A DNA stretch of 64,000 bases, taken from NCBI GenBank assembly GCA_036417435.1, contig CM070913.1, forward strand, positions 5,932,680 through 5,996,679, read 5' to 3'. The translations under genes and the position numbers were made by a program. Shown here piece by piece: positions 11,641-22,994 of the stretch. The notes beneath the pieces are model-generated. The model did no database searches. It was given only the letters and a program-made list of their open reading frames with translations, and had not been told where the DNA came from. The stretch comes from Inia geoffrensis (lineage: Eukaryota > Chordata > Mammalia > Artiodactyla > Iniidae). Position 1 is the first letter of the stretch, and each line of letters starts with the position of its first letter.

Positions 11641-13415
11641 TATCAATACAACATTTGACTTGACAGGAAAATACTAAAAGCAATCCTATTAAGGTGAGGA
11701 AACAGTCCACTATCACACTGCCATTAATTTATCATGTTTGAGAGATACTAGCCAATGTAACTAGATAAGATAAAGAAATGCACAGTAATAACTATAAAGG
11801 AAAAGGTAAAATCATTGTTTACAAATGATATGATTATACACCTAAAAAACTAAAACTCAGAAAGAGGCCCACATTTTAATACATGAAAATCAACATCCTT
11901 CATACCTACCAACAAAATCCAGAAGAACATTTTAAAATACTACTAAAATATGGAAAAAAAAAAGATCTGAGTAAATGGAAATGCATACATACCCTATTCT
12001 TTTTTCTTAAGTTATTCTTTTTATTGAATGAAAGATTCTTTAAGTTCTATAGTGCTTTACAATTTTCAAAGGTTTCACACACATGATTTCATATAATCCC
12101 CTATTAACCCTGTTCTTTGGTATAAAGACAAAAATTTATAAAGGCATCAATTCTCTCTGATTAAATCACTTATATACAAATACCAATAGGGATTCTTTTA
12201 GAACTAGTTTTGGAAGTTTAGCAGTCGCTTTTAAAGTACATATGAAAATATAAATACGTGAAAACAGTAAAAAATACACTTTAAAGAAAAGTGTAGTGAG
12301 AGAGGACTAGGTATCCTAGTTACAAAACACACGATAAAGCTAAAACCATTTGGTATCACAACACATGAATAAAAAGACAGATTACTGGAATAAAGCCCAG
12401 AAAAGACCCATACAGGCTTGAGAGTGTAATATATGATAAAGGCAGCGTTGCTTTCCAGCGGGGAAAATGTGACTTATTCAATAAATAGTGTCTAGGCAGC
12501 TGGGTGCCCATCTGGAAACAAAAAATAAAACTGAGTCAAAGATTTGGTTTAAAATATGAGAGTAAACAGATAGTAACTGGACATATCATGGTGATCATTT
12601 TGTAATGATGTATAAAAAAACGAAAGTATAAGTGTTAGATAAAAGGGCCACTTTTTCCATAATGTCAGTGTTGAATTCTAAGTATTACATGAGTCCAAAA
12701 GCCATAAAACACTGACAAATTTGGCTACATAAAAACATTTCTCCCCCTTCTGCTATATAAAAAGAAAATGCCTCTCCCTTTTAACTCAAAAGCCAAACAA
12801 ATTAGAAACGAATACGTGCTATAAATACAGCTCACAAAATACTACTAGGTAAAGAGAAAACGAATGCAGCAGAGCATTTAGCACTTGGAGGATCTAGATG
12901 AAGGCAAAAGGCAATTCTCCGTATTTACTGTTCCTGCAATATTTCTGGTAAGCCTGCAATTATTTCAAAATCAGTACTTTAAAACAATCTTTACAGAACT
13001 TACCCTCTGAAAGCTCTGACACTTGCAGAAATGTACTCTACAGATACACACATATCCATGACAGCATTATTGGTACTGGCAAATATCTAAATATTATTTA
13101 CCGATAAAAGGGAATACTATTCAGGCATCTTGTAAAACAAGCTATCAGGTGGGAAAAAGTGAACCACAAAATCATACATACAGTATGCCATACGTCCTGC
13201 TAAAAAACAATAATATGTAATATATAGTAATTTGCCTAAGCTTGTTTAAAAGACACAGAAGACCCCAGTGAGAGCAGCTGCCTGAAGGAGGGGCGCATGG
13301 AGGACCAAGATGAGCAGGGAGGGGACTCCCTGCTTTCCACTGTATCCCATCGTGTACCTTTTGAATTGTGGGGCATGAGCAAGTTTCACCTGCTTTTAAA
13401 ATAACTTAAATTTTA
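11640..13415 (+). repeat. Old L1 fragments (ORF2 3' half)
   Basis: Plus-strand L1M-type phrases occur in order: gcaatcctattaaggtgag, caaatgatatgattataca, aagcccagaaaagacccata, and near 13060 catgacagcattattggtac. The order agrees with ORF2 followed by 3' sequence, but the element is much decayed. Confidence 0.6.
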
Positions 13416-13424
13416 TAAGTATTC

Positions 13425-13545
13425 ATTACACACTTGGTATGTGGCAGGCGCTATTCAGTTCTCTTCCATTTATTCTATCCCTTTTATCTACCCCTGTTAC
13501 AGATGAGGAAGCTGACATTTTAAAGGCTAACTGGCTTTATTAAAG
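13425..13545 (-). repeat. MIR/L2-type ancient SINE
   Basis: tatgtggcaggcgctattca followed by cccctgttacagatgaggaa is the reverse-complement MIR core. Boundaries are approximate. Confidence 0.6.
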
Positions 13546-15611
13546 CTTCATAATGATTTATATGTCACAAGGTTTATGATTAGTATAAAAGCATTTGTTA
13601 AACTTTTAACCGATACACAAAATACCTCTTAAAATAACAAAGCAACTTCTACTAAAAATATTCACTCTCACAAAACTGAATATATCAAATAGTGATAGCT
13701 ATAGATGGCAGAGTTCAATTTGGAAATGTAATTAAGGCTAATTTTAAGCTGTTAAGAAAGTGTTACGACTTACGAGACAAGAATAGTTTGCTCAGGGTCT
13801 TCTTAGGGTATCAGATGGTGTCAACTACCCCTCAAGAGGTATTTTCAGAAACAATCATTACATTAAACGTGTACTGGTCCCTATAAAGTTTTAATCAAGA
13901 GGAATATCTTTATATAGAAACATGTCCCCATGATAATTTTCTCATCACAATATCAGAGAGATGGTTAAAACAAAAAAAGCTGGCTCCAACCTGTAGTAAG
14001 GATCACATTTAATCTAAAATTTACTAGAACTACATAAGCTTGCTGAGTGCTCTAAGTACTTCATTTATTCAGGTATTTCAAAAATTAATCTGCATAATCT
14101 TTACAAACTCGATGAACACAACACTCCACATTAAAACAATGTACAATAAGGTTAACTGCGGCTCCATTTTGAAATCTCCATCTAATAATGCTCAGTGCAA
14201 AAGAGAAAGCTGTTTCTAACACCTAAAGATATGGGACGGCCCAGGATGAAGCCTCCCTTCCTCGTTACTTTCAGGAAGCCAGGTCTGGCTTTTCATTTGA
14301 AGACGTGTATGTTGCCTGCAGCCACATCAGAGCATGTTCATAGGCTCAGCATGACGACTAGCAGTTAACTCGTACAAAACGTTTCACAAGGCCTATGGGT
14401 TTCCATCAGTTTATCAGGGGCACATAGAGGAGACGTTCAAGAACGCACAGCTAAACGTGTAACCTACAAGGCTATCATGAAAAATATGTAGCAATGGCCC
14501 TTTATTTCCTTCTTGCCTCTCTAGATCCCAGGAAAACCCAGAGAAAACTGCTTAGATTCCATCGTCCTATTTTTCACTTGGGGAGACGGGGCCAGACCCA
14601 AAGAAAAAGGAGAGTAGGGCCACAATGTTTTGTGGGTTGAGAAACAAGGATCTCACAATCGCACATTAACAATGAGAAAATACATTCTCAGAAAGAAGTG
14701 TTAACAGAGGTGACAGGGTTATTCCATGCTCTCCAGAAAGAAAGCACTTGCTCCCAAGACACCTGGGAGGGCAGAGTCGTTATATTCACTGAGAAAATAT
14801 TCTCAAAGGAACACCTTTCCCAAAAGGCAGGAATCTATTTTCTTCAAGAAGATGCATTAATGCGTTGTGCTCCCATGCAATGAGCCACACTGAGCACCGT
14901 GGGGTGTTTGGAAATGAAGGGAATGTATTCTAGCTGTCCACAAGTGACATGAGGGGCCGCGGGGGTCCTAAACATTCTAGTCTGCAGGACTGAGAGGGGG
15001 GAGACCTGTGCTCCTACGACGAGGCATCATGATCTGGCCTCAAATGACCACCTGAGTCTGCACAGAGAACAGGAGAGGAGGGGGAGGAAGAAGACATTCA
15101 TGATGCAGAAAAGCCTGGGGAAACCCGTGCCATTCAGGAGACGTGAGAATGTTGAGAACAGCAGGAATCCAAGTTTACCATAACAGAAGCTCGCATCCAG
15201 GTGACCAGGAGGGAAGACAGAAATGCACGCTGGGGCAGGCTGCGGAGGGCTTGTGGGCCGAGAGACGGAGCAGGTGCCGGAGCAGTGCGGCAGGAAAGGG
15301 CCGAGGGTTTCGAGCAGAGGGGCTTTAGAAGCATCAGGCGGTGGCACTGGGGGACACAGGGGCAGAGACTAGCGGGAAGGGCTGGGGGAAGGAGGAGCCT
15401 GACAGCGGCGGCGGGACAAGTCAGGAGGGGCCCTAATCACAGGGACGTCGGTAAGTTTAACGAAGTTTACGATAAACAAATGCTATTAGAGAGACGCTAT
15501 CAGAGCCTTCAACAAACATACCACCTTCAGAAGGAAAAAGGAGGGCGTGTTTCTTAAAAAGCAGCAATAGGCCACCCAAAGTGTCTAAACCTTAAAGCAT
15601 ACTAAAATTAC
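13546..15611. other. Intron 9 segment, nothing named
   Basis: AT-rich to about 14.9 kb, then GC-rich and purine-rich at 14.95-15.45 kb, with short open frames on both strands that have no recognisable domain. The GC-rich part partly resembles an old mid-repetitive element that I cannot name. Confidence 0.4.
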
Positions 15612-15840
15612 CAGGTAGAAATGGCGATTTCTTCTTTATAATCTTTTTCTCTTTTTTATCCAACTTCTCTGGGCTCTCCTGTTCTTCTTCCCGCTCTGCG
15701 GCCGTAGGGTCAGCTGGCTCCCTTGACACGTTGGGAGCGTCTGGAGGCTGGCCCTGAGCGGCCGCGGCCTTGGCGTGGCTGGGGTCGCTGGGATGCGCTG
15801 CAACTGGAATTGAAGACAGCCCACTGTTTTCTAAGGCTTG
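15612..15840 (-). CDS. ZNF236: ZNF236 coding exon 9 (acidic/Lys-rich linker, likely NLS)
   Basis: Residues 397-472 plus the first base of codon 473. The acceptor is tctgtctcag|CAAGCC and the donor is CTACCTG|GTAATT. The first half is Ala/Pro-rich and GC-rich in DNA. It is followed by an acidic run ([12 protein letters not shown]) and a lysine-rich block ([13 protein letters not shown], residues 455-467) that looks like a nuclear localisation signal. The last point is inference. There is no zinc finger. Confidence 0.92.
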
Positions 15841-16805
15841 CTGAGACAGAACAGAACTAGGAGGTTAGGAGGCACGATGCCCACGCCTGCCCGCCGAAGT
15901 CAATTACAAAGACGCGACCAAGCCTGACCTATGGAACTCTGACTCCACCCCACTGGGCGTTAAGAGCTACATCGCCAAGCAGTCATCTCTGAGCGAAACG
16001 CCCAGGCCTTGGAGGCTGAAGCATCCCTCCTGATATCTGACATCTCATCTCCACCCAAAGTCTGGTGTGGCAAGCATTTACAGTTCTAAATTCAAGGGCA
16101 CTGAAATTAATTCACTTGCCTTATAGAAATTTTCTCTCAGACAACCCTAGCTGTCTGTAACACATTTAGGAGTTGCTGGTTGAAACTACAGCGGGGTCAC
16201 CCTCACGACATCAGCCGTCATGACAACCTGAGACTCTTCACACCCCGGCCAACTTGTCACCACAAAGGTAGAGGGGAGAGGTTAGTGCTCACGTCAGTAA
16301 GTAAACAGAGGGACAGGAGAGAGAAGGCTGTCTCTGCTTGGGAAGGAAGGCGGTGACTATGGAGCTGGGCGGGGAGGAAGACTCAGAAGAGCCCTCTGCC
16401 CTCCGCGCGCTCCAGCGCCACAGGAGCAGGGACGCTCACACACTGGCAAGACAGGCAGTGCTGTCTCCAAGGAGCGCGGCGGGAAAGGGGGAAATATTCC
16501 TTACCCTCTGTCAACAAGGACAGATACAAGGAAGTTCTGAAACGCCTATACTTTTCAAGAAAATTCACTTACAGAGAAAAAAATTATAGAGTTTTAAACT
16601 TTTTATTTATCAAGTAATAAATCATTTCAAATACTGCACTGTCCATAAGTAATCAAACAAGCATATTTTGTTGCAATATAGTTTTTCAATTACGACACAT
16701 TTTGAATGGAGACCCCTTTCCTTTGACAAGGCCTGAATATTTCGTTTTCAGTGATGATACCCAGTCCCTGACAAACACAGGCAGGAGCAGGTAAGTGTGT
16801 CTCAC
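15841..16805. other. Intron 8, nothing named
   Basis: A 965-bp intron between exons 8 and 9. I recognise no repeat and no RNA gene in it. Confidence 0.5.
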
Positions 16806-17009
16806 CTGCAGGATGTCCTGGCTGACCCCCACCGTGATGCTCAGCTGCTGGCCGGCCTGAGGCGGCTGGCTGGACCCCGCAGGCCCCGGCTCTGACAGCT
16901 CCAGCAGCTGCTGGATGACATCCGCCACTGCCTGGGAACTCTGCTGACTTGGAGCAGACGTGACCTGGGCTTCCGCCTGCTGAAGAGGTAAAGTCTGAAA
17001 CAGCGTGGC
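16806..17009 (-). CDS. ZNF236: ZNF236 coding exon 8 (Gln-rich linker)
   Basis: Residues 329-396, 68 codons, phase 0 at both ends, no finger. The acceptor is gtgtttcag|GCCACG and the donor is ATCCTGCAG|GTGAGA. The peptide is rich in Gln, Ser and hydrophobics ([40 protein letters not shown]), like an activation or protein-contact segment. That function is inferred from composition only. The segment matches my memory of human ZNF236 in order, with several substitutions in its middle part. Confidence 0.92.
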
Positions 17010-17149
17010 CTGAAACACAGCAACATTTCGTTAAAAATATAAACAATTACGTTAATTTGTACATCAATTTTTTTAAAAAAGGAAATAAACAGGCATATCG
17101 GCCTTATGAGCATTAAAATCCCCAAATTAGTATCCCAAACATGAATTTT

Positions 17150-17250
17150 CTTTAACATCTTTATTGGAGTATAATTGCTTTAAAATGGTGTGTTAGTTTC
17201 TGCTTTATAACAAAGTGAGTCAGCTATACATATCCAAACATAAATTTTAA
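17150..17250 (-). repeat. L1 3'-end fragment
   Basis: ctttattggagtataattgc followed by gtgtgttagtttctgcttta is the reverse complement of a cetartiodactyl L1 3' end. It is short and lies in intron 7. Confidence 0.7.
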
Positions 17251-17639
17251 ATAAAATGCCTCACTGATTTTGAAGTTAGACACAAAATTAGCCCTTAAAA
17301 AAATATATTCAATGAATTTTTTCTACTACAATTCAAGTCTTATAAGTGGCGGTAGAGACTATTGCTTCAAGATGGGGGCGAAGCACACAAGTCTCATCTC
17401 CCTCTTAGTCCGTTAAAATGAAGGAGTAAAAGAGTTACAAAATATAGGAAATAAGCAAGAGATCACTGTGGTTTAAATTTTTTTTTTAATTCCCGAAAAA
17501 TAGGGGCATTGGAGGAATAAATGCTCTGTAAAGCTACAGCCAAGAACATGGGAAGAGTGAGCTGATCTGATTCCTCAGAAACCCAGGAATGTGAAACGCA
17601 TAGACAGAAGAGGGTAGGGGCAGAGAACTACCCTGCGCG

Positions 17640-17925
17640 ATGCTGTAATGGTGGATAACAGGGCATTACACACTGGCCGAAACCGACGGAACATGCTCCA
17701 CGGAGAGTGAACCCTAACAGAAACTGTGGGCTTTAGTTAATAAAAATACACCAGTACTCATCCATCAATTGTAACAAATGCACCACACCAATGCAAGGTA
17801 TAATAATGGAGGTAATAACTTATGCGAGTTGCTGGAGAGGAGTCTACAGGAGTTTTCTGTACTTTCTGCTCACTTTTACTATTAACCTAAAACTGCTCCA
17901 AAAAATAAAGTCTATTGATTAAAAT
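17640..17925 (+). repeat. Old L1 3' end
   Basis: The phrases gaaccctaacagaaactgtg, ccatcaattgtaacaaatgc and cctaaaactgctccaaaaaa occur in L1MC-type order. It lies in intron 7. Confidence 0.75.
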
Positions 17926-17929
17926 ACTT

Positions 17930-19769
17930 ATCACTGACAATGAATCCCCCTGTCTTCCTCCATAGAACAGATGGCAATTAGGCACTTACCTTCAGGCAAA
18001 AAAATAGGGGATTGCCTCTAAAAGAGATAAAAATGAAAAAACTCTTTGGGGAGAGCTAGGGCACCATCTGTGGCCCTTAGTTCCCTAGATTAAACAAAAA
18101 ATCGCTTACATTCTGCCACCAGGGACCCCAATTTTAAGAGCTGGTTCCCTGGCCAATTGTAAGTAACCCTGGAGTTCAACCAGCTCTGTTCACGCATAAA
18201 AAGTTCAGAGGCAGGTTTCCTGATGCTCCCCCTTCTTAAATGCAGGCAACCAAGAACTTTAAGACATCTGAAAGAAGGAGGAGTGGGGAGATGCACAAGA
18301 GAGACAATTCAATGACTAGAAGAGAACTTTTAAGAGAAAATGATAATTAGATTTCAAAGGAAAGTACATCAGACCAGAAAACAGTATCTTGAAAAAGAAA
18401 CGATCAGATCACAAGGAAAGATCTCAGAAATTAAAAACCTTACTAGCTTAAAAAAAATTCAAGGAAAGAATTATAAGATAAAGTTGAGAAAAGCCCTCCA
18501 AAGTAAAGCAAAAAGGTCAAGATCTAGAAAATGGGAGAGGCAAAATAAGAGACAGTGTTCAGGAGGCTGAACACGGATCCCTAGACAGTCCTGAAAAACA
18601 GTACATATAACCTGACGCAGAGCGCTCTTACACACGCAGATGAGGGTAAAAGGTGGCGTGGATCACAGGTTTCCAAACCCCTATACTACAGTTTTCAGTT
18701 TTTTACTGAGACCATAAATTTTAAAAATGATTTGCATTATCATTCCAGGTAATTCACTACATCTACATATCTGATTTGCATCCTGCCAAAGGAAATGAAT
18801 ATGTGCTTGATTTATACATTGAAAATTTTATTTAAAAAATACTCAGTCCAAAATAGAATTTAAGACACAATTATTAGACTCTAATTATTCTCCAGTTTTA
18901 GAACTTCTTTACAACATCCTCCCTGATCAAGAGTAAGTTGAGGAATCATCCTAAGCTGCAAATATTGTGAGAAAAGAAAAGAAAAAGGAAACACTAAATG
19001 TGAACCTCATGCTTGGGAACTAAATACAAACTAGGCCTATTTTCTAGTTTGGTAGGAGGCAGCTGCTGACTTAACACAGACTATTGGCTGACGGCACTCA
19101 TGAGCTACTTCAACACTCCTGAGACTTGTACGTGCAAAGTCTCTGCTGTTGGTTAGGACAGCAAACTCTATGCTTAGATGCTGCCATTTATGATCAACTG
19201 GGAGGGTAGCAGAAGTAGCAGATCAAGGCTGAGCTATGAAGGCCTCTACAAAAAAGGAGTAAAAGTGGGTGTGTTCGGGGATCATACAATTTTAAATACA
19301 TGTACTGAAGAATACAGTTGCGTTTCCCAAAAGTCCAAGGTCTCAGGAAAAAGTATCACTGTCACATTAGACCTGGAGAAATATTACTTTAAAGAGAGAA
19401 GTGATTCTTAAAACATAACATAAGGATAAAGAATATTCAATAATAATCATCAATAACACTGACCATAGGAATTACAATTTCATAAATTAATGATTACATG
19501 ATTACATTTTGTCTTATTTCTAACTGGTTCAGATGACAGTCCATAAATCAGAATCACGTAATATTATTCTAAAGTTTTTAAAAATTTGACTTCCTTTCAC
19601 TCATTAAACAAACAAATAAAAGTAGCACCATACTTCCATATAGGAAACTTTCATAGCATCTTTACGGTACTAAATACTATTCTAAATAATATTCAGTTTT
19701 CAAGGTCATAATTAAGATGACAGATTTTGGTAAAAGAACACCTTCTATCAACCAGCTTACTAAGCTTAC
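17930..19769. other. Intron 7 remainder, nothing named
   Basis: AT-rich DNA. Lys-rich open frames at 18340-18570 and 19178-19411 have no domain and no conserved-looking splice sites. Confidence 0.45.
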
Positions 19770-19913
19770 CGTTAAAACGTGAGCAGTCTCTGCAGCACTT
19801 GTTGAATTCTGTGGCCCACCCATATGCATCTTGCTGATATGAGTGTTCAGGCTACCTAAACTTTTAAATACACAACTACATTCTGTACAATTATAGGTAG
19901 GGCCATTCTTGAC
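19770..19913 (-). CDS. ZNF236: ZNF236 coding exon 7 (finger 9)
   Basis: Residues 281-328, 48 codons, phase 0 at both ends. The acceptor is ttttaag|GTCAAG and the donor is TTAACG|GTAAGC. Finger 9 has Cys289, Cys292, His305 and His310, with an extra Cys at 294 (CTECSCVF). The exon then runs into a Ser/Thr-rich stretch ([17 protein letters not shown]) that opens the long interfinger region. Confidence 0.93.
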
Positions 19914-21206
19914 CTTAAAAAAGAAAAAAGAAGTTTTTACAATTGTTAGATTAAAATATTTAAATTATGGCAACTCATAATTTATCATTCAATTAAAATG
20001 ACAGAAATAATCTAACCCTTTATCATACCTTTTCTTATAAGTTAGGTAGGTCTAGAATCAATGACCCAACTCTTTAATCAATATTGCCAGTATGAGATTA
20101 ATTGAAATTTCAGTCTTTTCTATAAATCAGAACTGGCAGAACTGGTTAAGTGGAAAATTATAGTTTTCAGTTATTGTGCTCTAGTAAAACAATGTCTGAC
20201 ATGTTCTCAACTTCTTAAACGGTTAAGCACAGTGTTCAATAACGAAGGCCAGACAGTTAGATATAATTTTACTCTGAGCCTTGAACATACAAGTCAGGAT
20301 GGATGGCCATGCAGTGTGTACATTTTCCATCACCAAGTCCAATAGTCCACGGCTGTGACTACTTTTTTTTTTTTTTTTTAATAGTGACTACTTTTTAACA
20401 CTATGACAGAGCCAAGAGTGGACTACAGGGCAGTAGCACGGACAGGGCCACCCAAGCACAGAGGAAGCACCTACAATATCCTCTCTGCACTACTCAACAA
20501 GCCCAGCCAGCTCTGAACTTGGCTAAGACCTCCATTCCACCTAGCACCTTGCTAAGAATGAACTTTACGGCTTTAGACTCATCACAGGATTAGATAATGT
20601 TACAAACAATCTTTAGAGGTTGCTCCTGTCCCACCGCAGGTCCCAGGGTATCCCCAGGCTGGGGGCAGGTGAGTCCGTGGCCTTCCCTGAAAGGGTTTCC
20701 TAAAGCCGGGAGCACCAACGAGCACGCCCTGGGACTGTTCTCAGGTGCCATTTTCCAGTTGCTGCTCATTTAAACACACTGTTATTCCTCAGCAATCACC
20801 TTTACACAGAGGGAGCTCCACAAGAGTCACTTACACAGCCCACATTTGTTCTTCTCAGATCGGAAGGTAACCTCACGAATATGTACATGCTCTTCCTAGT
20901 GTCTCTGGGTCTTAGATAATAAAACTTAGTCTTTAAAAGCAACTTCACTGCATATGAAATTCTCAGTCTCTTTACAAACTATATGAAGTATGTAGGGTTT
21001 TCTTCATTTTAGTGTTACTTAAGGATTTACTCCAAGGAAAAAATTAAAAGATATACACATGCTTTTAGGAATGTGATGCTCTTCCTCCTCCAAAGTATTG
21101 TAGTTATATAAAATAAATGATCCATGATAAAAGTATTTGTGTTGCTTAAATATTTCTTCATAATCTACAGTTAGACTAAATAAGACACCAAATCATGACA
21201 ATTAAC
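19914..21206. other. Intron 6 segment with a poly(T) insertion
   Basis: No coding segment. A run of 17 T bases near 20363-20379 is bracketed by gtgactac repeats at 20355-20362 and 20384-20391. Otherwise nothing is recognised. Confidence 0.5.
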
Positions 21207-21216
21207 AAGAGCAAAG

Positions 21217-21439
21217 GTAGGGACTTCCCTGGTGGTCCAATGGCTAAGAATCCGCCTTCCAATGTACGGGACACGGGTTCGATCCCTGGTCAGGGTACTA
21301 AGATCCCGCATGCCGCACGGCTACTGACCCCGCATGCCACACCTAGAGAGAGGCTCACAGGCCACCAGAGAGAAGCCTGCGTGCCACAACAAAGAGCCCG
21401 ATGCAGCCAAAAATAAATAAATATTTTAAAAAATAATCT
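21217..21439 (+). repeat. CHR-related SINE (gggacttccctggtgg type)
   Basis: The head gggacttccctggtggtcca leads to gggttcgatccctggtcagg (B-box region) and ends in gcagccaaaaataaataaat. aagagcaaag flanks it at 21207-21216 and 21440-21449. It lies in intron 6. Confidence 0.9.
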
Positions 21440-21879
21440 AAGAGCAAAGCTGAACCAGTTTAAGAGAAATACTTCCAGAGTTTGCAAATCAGTATTACCT
21501 GGAGACAACAAAAAAATTAGGAACATCAGTTTGGCTGAAACAGTTAGCTAACATGCAGCGTGGAGGGAAATACACCGACCAGGGCTCTGTTTGATAGAAA
21601 ATGTGAATGGGCCCATATGCAAGGTCAGCAGTACTAGCACCAGAAAAATACTTTCTCCTCAATTTCATTTCTTGTCTTTCAATTTCTTACACTTGGAAGT
21701 GTCTGTTTCAGGTTCACTAAAGGGATGACATAGGTTAGCATTCAGATTGACGGACCACAACTAACAATGGTATTATGATTATTTCCAAACATTTATTCAT
21801 CAAAGGTATAATACTGTTGGTAAAAAGACAAAAAATAGTATTTTATATTTCTCCCATGTATAATAAGCCAGAAAGGTTC

Positions 21880-22020
21880 AAATGTGTGTATATATATGTG
21901 TGTCTGCGTATATGTGTATGTATGTGTGTTTATCTGTGTGTGTATACGTGTGTATGTCTTGTGTGTGTGTATAAGTGTGTGTCTGCGTGTATGTCTGTGT
22001 GCGTTATGTGTACATATACA
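21880..22020 (+). repeat. Degenerate (TG)n/(TA)n microsatellite
   Basis: An alternating TG/TA-rich tract with interruptions (tgtgtgtatatatatgtgtg). It lies directly beside the SINE at 22027. Confidence 0.85.
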
Positions 22021-22026
22021 TATATG

Positions 22027-22239
22027 ATTTTTTTTTTTTTTTTTTTTGCGGTACGCGGGCCTCTCACTGCTGTGGCCTCTCCCGTTGCGGAGCACAGGCT
22101 CCGGACGCACAGGCTCAGCGGCCATGGCTCACGGGCCCAGCCGCCCCGCGGCACGTGGGATCCTCCCGGACCGGGGCACGAACCCGCGTCCCCTGCGTCG
22201 GCAGGCGGACTCTCAACCACTGCGCCACCAGGGAAGCCC
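22027..22239 (-). repeat. CHR-type SINE
   Basis: A 20-base T run, then gcggtacgcgggcctctcac and the end gccaccagggaagccc, which is the reverse complement of the family. Target duplication acatatatg at 22018-22026 and 22240-22248. It lies 160 bp from the exon 6 donor, in intron 6. Confidence 0.93.
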
Positions 22240-22399
22240 ACATATATGTATTTTTTTAAACAGGGTCTGCTCTGCACAAATTCTTCGTCTACATTTAAAA
22301 TGGAGAATTTCTCAGGTTCACTCGTAACTCAAGAGCCATCCGTGCAGCCTGTGACGTACTGCACACCTGTGAGGACCACACCCCCAAGTGCGAGCTTAC

Positions 22400-22572
22400 C
22401 TCTGAGTGAACTCTCTGCACGTGCGACTGGAGATTCCCTTTCTGAGAAAAGGCGGCAGGACAAAAGGCACAGGCGTGGGGTTTTTCACCTGTATGCTTAA
22501 TCATGTGAGTTTGCAGCGCCCCCTTCTGGTTAAAAGCTTTTCCACATTCGCTACATTTAAATGGTCTTTCAC
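22400..22572 (-). CDS. ZNF236: ZNF236 coding exon 6 (fingers 7-8)
   Basis: Residues 223-280. The acceptor is ctctctag|GTGAAA and the donor is TCAGAG|GTAAGC. Finger 7 has Cys229, Cys232, His245 and His249. Finger 8 has Cys257, Cys260, His273 and His278. Canonical TGERP and TGEKP linkers join fingers 6, 7 and 8, so this trio looks like a conventional sequence-specific DNA-reading array. The exon ends in phase 0. Confidence 0.95.
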
Positions 22573-22869
22573 CTAGAGAGGGAGAAAAATGATCAAAACA
22601 TCATTCCACACTGTGCGAGCATCTGATGGATTAAAAGAAAATACTTAAGTTACCCACACTCAAGACCCCGAACCTACCCCTCCAGGCAGAACATTCCCCT
22701 GTGGCTGCAGACTCACACATCTCACTACCTACTCAAAATCTCACAAGTGACACCAAGGTTATCAGCAAACTATGGAAAAGGCAAGATGAAATTTCAGGTC
22801 CAGCTGGTTCTAAAGCACCTTTCCTTAAGGTCCCACGGGAAATCACCCAAAAGTACATGTATCTCGTAC

Positions 22870-22994
22870 CTGTGTGTATCCTAATATGCCGAGTTAACTG
22901 ACTTGGCTTTTGGAACGTCTTTCCACAGTGTGGGCATGAATACGTGAATCCACTCCTGTCAATGTTCCGATTATAAGACCTTGTACTTGACACC
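22870..22994 (-). CDS. ZNF236: ZNF236 coding exon 5 (finger 6)
   Basis: Residues 181-222 plus the first base of codon 223. The acceptor is ttacactag|GGTGTC and the donor is CACACAG|GTACGA. Finger 6 has Cys201, Cys204, His217 and His221, with [10 protein letters not shown] and QLTRHIRIH. The exon breaks inside the TGERP linker, so the linker glycine is made by joining to exon 6. Intron 5 is only 297 bp, much the shortest intron in the window. Confidence 0.94.

Noticed and set aside
21793..22277. Apparent proteins with repeated AVRGPLTAVASP- or GFPGGAVVESPPADAG-type text
   Set aside because: These are translations of CHR SINEs. The same peptides recur at every SINE copy in the window.
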